DNA of 11,107 nucleotides from an uncultured Eubacteriales bacterium (GTDB lineage Bacteria; Bacillota; Clostridia; Christensenellales; CAG-917): assembly GCA_900548005.1 (NCBI GenBank), contig URIZ01000023.1:1-11107 (forward strand), in the 5' to 3' direction. The notes under the pieces were generated by a model. The model worked only from the letters and a program-made list of their open reading frames with translations. It was not told the DNA's origin and searched no databases. The position numbers and the translations under genes were made by a program. Numbering within the stretch: position 1 is the first letter of the stretch; each line of letters opens with the position of its first letter. This document shows, piece after piece, positions 5,885-11,107 of this stretch.

Positions 5885-5912
5885 ATTATACAACCTTTGG
5901 CGCATTTTTCAA
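5885..5912 (-). promoter_or_regulatory. Promoter of the sugar kinase/NERD operon
   Basis: Read on the minus strand, TTGAAA (5912-5907) and TATAAT (5890-5885) are 16 bases apart. The start would be close to 5878, only about 15 bases before the ATG at 5862, so the leader is very short but still contains the AAAGGAG site. Confidence 0.6.
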
Positions 5913-6018
5913 GACAAATCTCTTTTGGGTGCACATTCGGCGCACAATTTTGCCCAAAAACTGCAAAAAATCATCGTCTATCCCCTTGCGTGCATACGCG
6001 CAACGCTTGCCTGCGTGC

Positions 6019-6034
6019 ATTAAAAATTTTTAAT
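6019..6034. repeat. AT-rich 16-base palindrome between divergent genes
   Basis: ATTAAAAATTTTTAAT is a perfect palindrome in an AT-only tract (6019-6050). It lies just upstream of the -35 box at 6060 and may act as an UP-type element or protein site. The nine-base word TGCGTGCAT occurs twice close by (5987-5995 and 6012-6020). The rest of the 266-base divergent gap holds only the two promoters. Confidence 0.35.
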
Positions 6035-6059
6035 TTTTAATAAAAATATTTTCAACCCG

Positions 6060-6089
6060 TTGCATTATTCCCGACTGTTGAATTATACT
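6060..6089 (+). promoter_or_regulatory. Promoter of the first DUF308 gene
   Basis: TTGCAT (6060-6065) and TATACT (6084-6089) are 18 bases apart. The leader of about 33 bases contains AAGGAG (6117-6122) before the ATG at 6129. Confidence 0.5.
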
Positions 6090-6128
6090 ATATTTAGAAA
6101 ATAAAAAGTTTCATATAAGGAGCAAATC

Positions 6129-6632
6129 ATGGCAAACAAATCAAACGTTTCTCTCAAATTCAGCGGCAATGCCGTGACGTCGGGCGTATCGCTTGTGATC
6201 ATCGGTGTGTTGTTCTGCATCTTGCAAAGCAGCGCGCTCGAGGCACTACTCACCACTCTCGGAGTGCTGTTCATTCTCATGGGCGCAATCGACCTTATGC
6301 ACAAAAACTGGCTTGTCGGCGTGCTTGAACTCGCAGTCGGCGTGGCGGTGATCGTATGCACGTGGCTGATTCTCAACATCACGTTACTCATTCTCGGCAT
6401 CGCGCTTATTCTCTTTGCAATCGTGCTCATCGCAACCACAGCGTCAAAGTTTAATAGCGTCAGCACCTTCGGCAAGATCGTGATCATCGCAGTGCCCGTT
6501 CTTTTGATGGTGTTCGGCGCATTGCTCATCGCATGCTACTGGGGCATCTTGGACGAGCTGCTCATCACAATCGGAGCACTTTCGATTGCCAGCGGTTTGT
6601 TGCTCATCACAAGAAGCGAATTGAAAATCTGA
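6129..6632 (+). CDS. DUF308/HdeD-like small membrane protein
   Basis: The protein has 167 residues and is almost entirely hydrophobic. About six membrane helices are visible, near 17-33, 38-56, 62-80, 82-103, 115-136 and 140-161. The repeated pattern of a glycine-rich helix, a short polar turn and another helix, with words such as GVLFILMGAIDLMHKNW (45-61), resembles DUF308/HdeD membrane proteins. In E. coli HdeD belongs to acid resistance; for most relatives no biochemical role is known. Start: AAGGAG six bases before ATG 6129. It is a single-gene unit with a promoter and a strong terminator. A second protein of similar type lies at 8906-9526; the two are not close copies. Confidence 0.75.
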   Translation: MANKSNVSLKFSGNAVTSGVSLVIIGVLFCILQSSALEALLTTLGVLFILMGAIDLMHKNWLVGVLELAVGVAVIVCTWLILNITLLILGIALILFAIVLIATTASKFNSVSTFGKIVIIAVPVLLMVFGALLIACYWGILDELLITIGALSIASGLLLITRSELKI

Positions 6633-6645
6633 AAATCGCCAGACA

Positions 6646-6676
6646 AAAAGGTCTTCCGACAGGAAGACCTTTTTTA
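6646..6676. terminator. Perfect two-way terminator
   Basis: AAAAAGGTCTTCC (6646-6658) and GGAAGACCTTTTT (6663-6675) form a perfect 13-pair stem around GACA, with A and T runs on the two sides. It separates the DUF308 gene (+) from the convergent cytidylate-kinase-like gene (-). Confidence 0.9.
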
Positions 6677-6715
6677 TACTCTTTTTTTGACAATGCGCCT
6701 TCAAAACGCCTGTTT

Positions 6716-7357
6716 TTAATCTTTTTTCTCTCCTTTCTCGTCAAGCGAATCGAATTTGAGATACGCTTCTTTGAGAATTTCCGCACACTTCTCCACTCCG
6801 AAAGCGGACGTGTTGAGCGAGATATGATAGTTTTCGCTTGCACCCCTCTCCGAGTCGGTGTAATAGCGATAGTGTCTTGCGCGCATACGATCGTTCTCCT
6901 TGATGATCCGCTCTGCCTTCTTTTGATCGTCGGTGCGGCGGAAGACGTTGATGACTCTGTCCACTCTTGAAGGCATATCGGCATAGATGAAGACGTTCAT
7001 GCATCTGACCTTGTCTTTAAGCACGTAGTCGGCGCAACGACCGACAATGACGCATGCGCCCTTCTTGGCGATCTCCTCTATTGCCTCGGTCTCGCTTGCG
7101 TATATGCGCGACTCGAAGTTTTCAAAACTGTTGATAAGGCTTCCGCCCCACACGGACGGCGTGAACGACACGGACGAAAGCCCTTTCATCTTTTGCTCAT
7201 TTTCTTTGATGAAATCTTGCGCAAAGCCCGAGTTTTCGCTTGCCATTGCGATGATTTCTTTGTCGTAAAACGGAATGCCCAGCGAATCGGCAAGCAATCT
7301 GCCGACAAATCTTCCGCCACTTCCGTATTGTCTTGATATGGTGATAACCGTGTTCAT
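6716..7357 (-). CDS. Cytidylate-kinase-like P-loop protein
   Basis: The protein has 213 residues and belongs to the cytidylate-kinase-like family common in Clostridia. TISRQYGSGGRFVGRLLA (6-23) carries the nucleotide-binding turn GSGG (12-15); it differs from a standard Walker A because no GK-S/T follows. GIPFYDKEII (27-36) and VIVGRCADYVL (103-113) match conserved parts of this family and of nucleoside monophosphate kinases. RMRARHYRYYTD (157-168) is an arginine-rich lid-like segment. It may phosphorylate a nucleotide or related small molecule; the true substrate is not known for this branch. ATG 7357 has AAAGGAG about seven bases upstream and the conserved domain begins at once; the open frame extends 37 residues further without support. 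It is a single-gene unit and the coding sequence appears intact. Confidence 0.85.
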   Translation of the reverse strand: MNTVITISRQYGSGGRFVGRLLADSLGIPFYDKEIIAMASENSGFAQDFIKENEQKMKGLSSVSFTPSVWGGSLINSFENFESRIYASETEAIEEIAKKGACVIVGRCADYVLKDKVRCMNVFIYADMPSRVDRVINVFRRTDDQKKAERIIKENDRMRARHYRYYTDSERGASENYHISLNTSAFGVEKCAEILKEAYLKFDSLDEKGEKKD

Positions 7358-7432
7358 AATTATCTCCTTTTCGCTTGCGGCTCTCTTGCGATCGTAAAGC
7401 CCCGCTTGAAAGCCGTGTTTTTTATATATTAT

Positions 7433-7461
7433 ATTATCCGCCGAAAAAGCCGATTCGTCAA
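7433..7461 (-). promoter_or_regulatory. Promoter of the cytidylate-kinase-like gene
   Basis: On the minus strand, TTGACG (7461-7456) and GATAAT (7438-7433) are exactly 17 bases apart. The leader is about 70 bases, and CGGCT and AGCCG within it can pair as a loose hairpin before the ribosome-binding site. Confidence 0.6.
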
Positions 7462-7524
7462 TACTCAATTTGGAAAAATCGCATATTCTCGCTCAATACG
7501 CCAAAGCCATTTTGCACGCGCGCG

Positions 7525-7553
7525 TTGACATTTACTTTGCAAAAACTTATAAT
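7525..7553 (+). promoter_or_regulatory. Consensus promoter of the rRNA methyltransferase gene
   Basis: TTGACA (7525-7530) and TATAAT (7548-7553) match the consensus at all 12 positions with the ideal 17-base spacer. The RNA would start near 7560, about 38 bases before the ATG at 7598. Confidence 0.85.
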
Positions 7554-7597
7554 GCACGTATAACATTCGCGCACGCTCGCGCGGTAAGGCGGTCTTT

Positions 7598-8767
7598 ATG
7601 CCATTCTCGGTATATCTCAAAAAAGGCGAAGAAAAACGTATTTTGCAAGGTCACAGTTGGGTGTATGCCAACGAAGTCGCGCGCATAGAAGGCAAGGACA
7701 AAAACGGCTCTCTTGCAAGCGTATTCACTCACGACGGTCGTTTTGTGGGCAAAGGGTATATCAACCATTTGTCAAAAATTCTCGTGCGCATTTTCATACG
7801 CGATCAACAGACGCAAGACGATGCCGATTTTTATCTTTCTCGCATCTCTCAAGCGGTGGATATGCGCAAAAATCTCGGCTTTGACAACTCCTATCGCGCA
7901 GTTTTTGCCGAGGCGGACGGCTTGCCCGCTCTCATAGTTGACAAATACGCAGACTATCTCGTGTGTCAATTCCTTTCCCTTGGCATAGACAAGCAAAAAG
8001 ACGTCATCGTCAAGTGCCTTGTCGATCTGTTCTCCCCAAAAGGCATATACGAGCGCAGCGACTCCCCTGTGCGCCAAAAAGAAGGCTTGCAAGAGGTCAC
8101 GGGCACTTTGTTCGGCGAAGTGCCGGAGCGCATTGTAATCACCGAAAACGGCGTCAAAATGGCAGTTGACGTGCGTGGCGGACAAAAAACCGGCTATTTC
8201 CTTGACCAAAAGGAAAACCGACTTGCCGCAAGACGATACGCAAAAGACCAAGACGTGCTCGATTGTTTCTGCAACAGCGGCGGTTTTTCCATGAACTGCG
8301 CGCCCGTTGCAAAGTCCGTGACCGCCGTGGACATTTCTCAAACCGCTCTCGACAACGTGCTTGAAAACGTGGATCTAAACGGATACACCAACGTTACCAC
8401 CCTGTGCGCCGACGTGTTCGATCAGCTGCGCCGCTACAAAGCGGACGGAGAAAAATTCGGGCTTGTCATTCTCGATCCGCCCGCCTTTTGCAAGAGCGCA
8501 AGCGAGGTCAAGGACGCATACCGCGGGTACAAGGACATCAACGTTCTGGGCATGAAACTCACAAAAAGCGGCGGCTATCTCATCTCGTCGTCTTGCTCTC
8601 ACTATATGACTTTTCCGCTGTTTGAAAAAATGCTCGTGGAAGCGGCAAAAGAAAGCGGAAGAATCGTCAGATGTTTGGAAGTCAAATCGCAATCCCCCGA
8701 CCACCCCTCCCTGCTCTGCGCCGAAGAAACCCAATATCTCAAATTTTTCGTTATGCAAGTGCTGTAA
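7598..8767 (+). CDS. rlmI: RlmI-type 23S rRNA (cytosine-C5) methyltransferase
   Basis: The protein has 389 residues. Residues 1-70 read as a PUA-like RNA-binding domain (KKGEEKRILQGHSWVYANEV, 8-27). ERSDSPVRQKEGL (152-164) and KTGYFLDQKENR (197-208) are hallmarks of the RlmI/RlmK family. VLDCFCNSGGFS (220-231) is the S-adenosylmethionine-binding motif I, DPPAF (293-297) is motif IV, and Cys333 in SSCSHYM is the expected catalytic cysteine. RlmI of E. coli makes m5C1962 in 23S rRNA. The residues point to the same reaction, but the exact target base in this organism is inferred. The length agrees with the family (about 390-400). Start: TAAGGCGG upstream of ATG 7598 and a family-typical N-terminus. 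It is a single-gene unit ending before a long hairpin. Confidence 0.9.
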   Translation: MPFSVYLKKGEEKRILQGHSWVYANEVARIEGKDKNGSLASVFTHDGRFVGKGYINHLSKILVRIFIRDQQTQDDADFYLSRISQAVDMRKNLGFDNSYRAVFAEADGLPALIVDKYADYLVCQFLSLGIDKQKDVIVKCLVDLFSPKGIYERSDSPVRQKEGLQEVTGTLFGEVPERIVITENGVKMAVDVRGGQKTGYFLDQKENRLAARRYAKDQDVLDCFCNSGGFSMNCAPVAKSVTAVDISQTALDNVLENVDLNGYTNVTTLCADVFDQLRRYKADGEKFGLVILDPPAFCKSASEVKDAYRGYKDINVLGMKLTKSGGYLISSSCSHYMTFPLFEKMLVEAAKESGRIVRCLEVKSQSPDHPSLLCAEETQYLKFFVMQVL

Positions 8768-8824
8768 TTCACAAAACATTCGACAATCCTAAATAATTTC
8801 AAAAATTATTTTATAAACCTAACG

Positions 8825-8856
8825 AAAGGAGCAAGACCAAACGGTCTTGCTCCTTT
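8825..8856. terminator. Long hairpin between convergent genes, likely terminator
   Basis: AAAGGAGCAAGACC (8825-8838) and GGTCTTGCTCCTTT (8843-8856) pair perfectly over 14 bases around AAAC. The T-run after it is only the three bases of the stem, so it is a weak intrinsic terminator. Its location between the ends of the methyltransferase (+) and the DUF308 gene (-) supports the role. Confidence 0.6.
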
Positions 8857-8876
8857 CATAAAAATAGGGGATTAAC

Positions 8877-8892
8877 GCCCGATAAATCGGGC
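8877..8892. terminator. Second hairpin at the DUF308 3' end
   Basis: GCCCGA (8877-8882) and TCGGGC (8887-8892) pair around TAAA. On the minus strand it lies 13 bases after the DUF308 stop and is followed, after about a dozen bases, by TTTTT. This could end the minus transcript together with the longer hairpin. Confidence 0.4.
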
Positions 8893-8905
8893 ATGGAGAT
8901 TGGCT

Positions 8906-9526
8906 TTATTGTCTGTCGTTATCCTCGTCTGCCGATCTTTGATCGTCTATGTTGCCGCCAAATGCGCTCGCCGCTTTGCCAAGCCAATTCTTTGCGAAAT
9001 TCTTGACTCTGAGCGCGATGATCCAGTCGCCGAGCATCGAAAGACCGCGCACGAAAAGGAATATACCGACAAGAACCGTAAGCGATATCGCACTGCTGAT
9101 CGGGTCGAACAATGCCACGAAACCGAATATGATTTCGATGATTGCAAAGATGAGAAGCACCCACCAATTTGACACCTTAAATTTGCCCGCTTGGATTGCA
9201 AGCACAAGTTCGCTGATGCCTTCGTAGATAAACCACATCGCAAACACGATGGGAAGGATTGCCTCCACCACGTTGACGTTTGCAAGGAAGAATATGCCAA
9301 GAAGAGTTGTTATGATGCCGTCCGCAAGGAACATTCCGCCCCCGACGATTCCCACCGAAGTGAAAAACATCACAAGCTCGACAATACCCATGCAAAGCAC
9401 AAGCGCGCCGACTATATACGAGAAAACTCTTATAGACGTGCCGACGGGAAGCGCAAAACACACGATGCCTGCCGCTATCATGAGTAAACTTGCTACAAAC
9501 CACATAATTGTCGTTGATTTTTTCAT
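8906..9526 (-). CDS. DUF308/HdeD-family membrane protein
   Basis: The protein has 206 residues. About six membrane helices are visible near 7-27, 33-57, 66-82, 86-110, 121-140 and 144-170, each pair resembling a DUF308 repeat. GIVCFALPVGTSIRVFSYIVG (20-40) and EIIFGFVALFDPISSAISL (131-149) are repeats of the same pattern: a helix ending in 'F-x-x-P', a short turn and a new helix. The C-terminal tail after 180 is polar and ends with many Asp residues (GGNIDDQRSADEDNDRQ), likely in the cytoplasm. Known roles in the family are limited to acid-stress protection by HdeD in E. coli. Start: AAGGAGT upstream of ATG 9526. It has its own consensus promoter and is longer than the other DUF308 protein of this window by about 40 residues. 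Confidence 0.85.
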   Translation of the reverse strand: MKKSTTIMWFVASLLMIAAGIVCFALPVGTSIRVFSYIVGALVLCMGIVELVMFFTSVGIVGGGMFLADGIITTLLGIFFLANVNVVEAILPIVFAMWFIYEGISELVLAIQAGKFKVSNWWVLLIFAIIEIIFGFVALFDPISSAISLTVLVGIFLFVRGLSMLGDWIIALRVKNFAKNWLGKAASAFGGNIDDQRSADEDNDRQ

Positions 9527-9556
9527 ACTTTCACTACTCCTTGTTTGCAGTTGAAA

Positions 9557-9584
9557 ATTATAGACCGAAATCGTATATTGTCAA
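9557..9584 (-). promoter_or_regulatory. Promoter of the second DUF308 gene
   Basis: On the minus strand, TTGACA (9584-9579) and TATAAT (9562-9557) are perfect hexamers 16 bases apart. The leader is about 24 bases and contains the ribosome-binding site. Confidence 0.75.
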
Positions 9585-9589
9585 CACTT

Positions 9590-9628
9590 TTTTGCCGTTT
9601 TTTTAATGTTATACATTAACTGGCAAAA
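9590..9628. repeat. Nested inverted repeat just upstream of the DUF308 promoter
   Basis: TTTTGCC (9590-9596) pairs with GGCAAAA (9622-9628), and inside it TTAATG (9603-9608) pairs with CATTAA (9614-9619) around TTATA. It ends five bases before the -35 box at 9579-9584, where an activator or repressor could bind. No transcription factor is encoded next to it. The rest of the gap up to 9708 shows nothing further. Confidence 0.4.
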
Positions 9629-9708
9629 TTGTTTCCTTTTCCTTTATTTTGGGGCAAATGGCGATTATCATTCTTTTTGTATTGAAAATCACGTCGATAT
9701 ATGCCCAA

Positions 9709-10596
9709 TCACTCGTTTGCAGACTCGTCCGTCACAATCGGCGCGGACGCTTTGGGGACAATCGCGCAATCGTCGTTTTTGACGTGCACGTCAAGCTGAT
9801 TGAACGGGATAGATATGCCGTTTTGATCAAAAGCTATCTTCACGCTTTCAAGCAAATCATAGTTGACCGTCCAGTAGTCGCCCGTCTTGCACCACACTTT
9901 TGTCACGATGTTGACGCTGTTTGCCGCTTGCGCCGAAACGCGTATTTGTGCCGCGGGATCTTTGAGAATAAGTTCGTGAGCGTCACACACTTCCTTGATG
10001 ATGCCCTTTGCCTTTTCAAAATCGTCCGAATAGGAGATCGAGAAGGTAAGATCCACCCTGCGCATATCCTTTTCGGAATAGTTGACCACTTCCGCAGACG
10101 AAAGTTTGCCGTTTGGCAAATACACCACTTTGTTGTCGGGGGTGCGCAAACGCGTGTGGCAGATACGGATGTCTTCCACCGTGCCGCTGTATCCGCACGC
10201 TTCGATGTAGTCGTCGTCTTTGAAGGGGCGCGTGATGAGAATGAGCAGTCCGCCCGCAAAGTTGGACAGCGTGCCGTTGACGGCAAGTCCGACGCCAACG
10301 CCAAGCGACGCAAGCAATGCCGTTATGCCGCTCGTGTCTATGCCCATATACCCCACAAGACACACTACGACAATCACTTTCAAGCCCACTTTGACCACAT
10401 AACTCAAAGTTTTGTATATGGTTTTGTCGATTTTCTTGTTCTCCGCCACCTTCTTGTCGGCGCGCTTTGCAATCTTCTTGCACAAAAAGTTGATGATCGA
10501 AAAAGTGACTATCATGATAAAAATCGAGATAAGCACTTTGATGCCCGTGTTGGTGAGCCACTCTTGCACGGTCTGCCACGTCTGTTGCCAATCCAT
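9709..10596 (-). CDS. mscS: MscS-family small-conductance mechanosensitive channel
   Basis: The protein has 295 residues, close to E. coli MscS (286). Membrane helices lie near 18-40 and 63-85, followed by the pore helix TM3 (about 90-122). That pore helix has the glycine/alanine-rich GVGVGLAVNGTLSNFAGG (99-116) and the sequence RPFKDDDYIEACGYSGTVEDI (123-143) leading into the cytoplasmic beta domain. RTPDNKVVYLPNGKL (151-165) is the conserved 'R-T-x-D-x-x-x-x-x-x-P-N-G' segment. It forms a ring of subunits that opens under membrane tension to release solutes after an osmotic downshift. ATG 10596 has TAGGAGA upstream; a frame extension of 14 residues has no support. It is transcribed alone from a promoter diverging from rpsU. 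No classical terminator follows before the DUF308 gene, so some read-through is possible. Confidence 0.93.
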   Translation of the reverse strand: MDWQQTWQTVQEWLTNTGIKVLISIFIMIVTFSIINFLCKKIAKRADKKVAENKKIDKTIYKTLSYVVKVGLKVIVVVCLVGYMGIDTSGITALLASLGVGVGLAVNGTLSNFAGGLLILITRPFKDDDYIEACGYSGTVEDIRICHTRLRTPDNKVVYLPNGKLSSAEVVNYSEKDMRRVDLTFSISYSDDFEKAKGIIKEVCDAHELILKDPAAQIRVSAQAANSVNIVTKVWCKTGDYWTVNYDLLESVKIAFDQNGISIPFNQLDVHVKNDDCAIVPKASAPIVTDESANE

Positions 10597-10694
10597 AAAT
10601 TCGTCTCCTAAAAAAGTTTTGCCAAATTCGCTCTGCAAGATACGGTTTTGTTTGCCTTGCGCACCCTGCCATATCTCCGCCCAAGCAAAGAAAA

Positions 10695-10723
10695 ATTATA
10701 ATTGCACTCAATGTAAAAATCAA
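10695..10723 (-). promoter_or_regulatory. Promoter of the mscS-type gene
   Basis: On the minus strand, TTGATT (10723-10718) and TATAAT (10700-10695) are 17 bases apart. The leader is about 90 bases long and shows no obvious structured element. Confidence 0.6.
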
Positions 10724-10803
10724 GTCATACGCCCATTTATTCTCTCATCGCGGCGCGGATTTTCAATATATCGCGATTTTTAAACTCCTTTGAGAAAATT
10801 TGT

Positions 10804-10831
10804 TTGACATAAGCAAAATTTCGTGTATAAT
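10804..10831 (+). promoter_or_regulatory. Promoter of rpsU
   Basis: TTGACA (10804-10809) and TATAAT (10826-10831) match the consensus at every position with a 16-base spacer. The start near 10838 gives a leader of about 30 bases with GAGGAGGTG (10852-10860). The strength fits a ribosomal protein gene. Confidence 0.85.
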
Positions 10832-10866
10832 AGTATGGTAAGTTTCATTCCGAGGAGGTGAAAAAG

Positions 10867-11046
10867 ATGTCTACAGTCAAAGTTGGCGAAAACGAAAGTT
10901 TGGACAACGCTATCCGTCGCTTCAAAAGAAAATGCGCGCGTGACGGCATCATCGGCGACCTTCGCAAGAAAGAGGCTTATGAAAAACCCAGCGTGAAACG
11001 CAAAAAGAAAGCAGAAGCTGCTCGCAAGAGAATGTACAAAGCGTAA
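10867..11046 (+). CDS. rpsU: 30S ribosomal protein bS21
   Basis: The protein has 59 residues, the usual size. It begins MSTVKVGENESLDNAIRRF (1-19), the bS21 signature, and continues with a strongly basic helix rich in Arg and Lys (KRKCARDG, and later KRKKKAEAARKRMYKA). bS21 sits on the small ribosomal subunit near the 3' end of 16S rRNA and helps mRNA binding during initiation. ATG 10867 is chosen because GAGGAGGTG lies seven bases upstream; a GTG at 10858 falls inside that ribosome-binding site. The gene has its own strong promoter, and a tRNA gene begins 36 bases after the stop, possibly in the same transcript. Confidence 0.97.
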   Translation: MSTVKVGENESLDNAIRRFKRKCARDGIIGDLRKKEAYEKPSVKRKKKAEAARKRMYKA

Positions 11047-11056
11047 ACAACCAAGT

Positions 11057-11077
11057 TCGTGCGACACACTCGCACGA
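11057..11077 (+). repeat. Hairpin between rpsU and the tRNA
   Basis: TCGTGCGA (11057-11064) and TCGCACGA (11070-11077) form a perfect eight-pair stem around CACAC. No T-run follows, so an intrinsic terminator is unlikely. It may be a processing signal or a stabiliser of the rpsU 3' end. Confidence 0.5.
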
Positions 11078-11082
11078 CGTAT

Positions 11083-11107
11083 GGAGGCATGGCTCAGTTG
11101 GTTAGAG
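11083..11107 (+). tRNA. 5' end of a tRNA gene (cut by the window)
   Basis: GGAGGCA (11083-11089) is a seven-base acceptor 5' strand, followed by TG and then GCTC (11092-11095), the loop AGTTGGTTA and GAG, a canonical D-arm. The anticodon lies outside the window, so the amino acid is unknown. Confidence 0.85.

Noticed and set aside
9649..10611. A 320-codon open frame on the plus strand opposite the MscS gene.
   Set aside because: The minus-strand MscS protein has unmistakable family motifs. The opposite frame has histidine/arginine-rich shadow composition and no initiation signal.
1..11107. CRISPR array, insertion sequence or long direct repeats.
   Set aside because: I see no regularly spaced repeats, no transposase-like protein and no terminal inverted repeats with target duplications anywhere in the window.

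Overview
The window looks like a chromosomal piece of an uncultured, Clostridia-like member of the Firmicutes (Bacillota). This is an inference from style and gene content. Genes carry strong AAGGAG-type ribosome-binding sites, several promoters are near-perfect TTGACA/TATAAT pairs, TGA is used as a stop, two genes have lipoprotein signal peptides, and short genes are separated by intrinsic terminators. The gene mix (bS21, RlmI-type methyltransferase, cytidylate-kinase-like protein, DUF308 membrane proteins, MscS channel) is common in that group. No taxonomic marker was searched.

Left part (1-1309): the tail of an unknown gene, a short relic that reads like one YD/RHS repeat, a GNAT acetyltransferase, then 428 bases without a convincing gene. 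That stretch holds a tRNA-like 3' end (T-arm plus CCA), a possible promoter, a clear intrinsic terminator and a nested hairpin whose last base touches the next ribosome-binding site. It looks partly like a recombination scar and partly like a regulated mRNA leader.

Central cassette (1310-4038, + strand): a 492-residue lipoprotein of no recognised family, a 176-residue lipoprotein with a weak resemblance to DUF4430/transcobalamin-type C-terminal domains, and a six-helix membrane protein resembling the substrate-binding S component of an ECF vitamin transporter. It ends at a two-way terminator. This is the best candidate for an undescribed system: a surface capture module feeding an ECF transporter. 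The substrate is unknown; a corrinoid is one guess.

Middle (4120-7357): on the minus strand, a PfkB-family sugar kinase (fructokinase-like) is followed after 15 bases by a membrane-anchored NERD nuclease-domain protein with a topoisomerase-type zinc finger. A divergent DUF308 membrane protein (+) then converges, across a perfect 13-bp terminator, on a cytidylate-kinase-like protein (-).

Right part (7598-11107): an RlmI-type 23S rRNA methyltransferase under a 12/12 consensus promoter, a second DUF308 protein and an MscS channel (both minus), then rpsU (+) and the first 25 bases of a tRNA at the window edge. The right half is ordinary housekeeping and envelope-stress content with unusually legible promoters and terminators.
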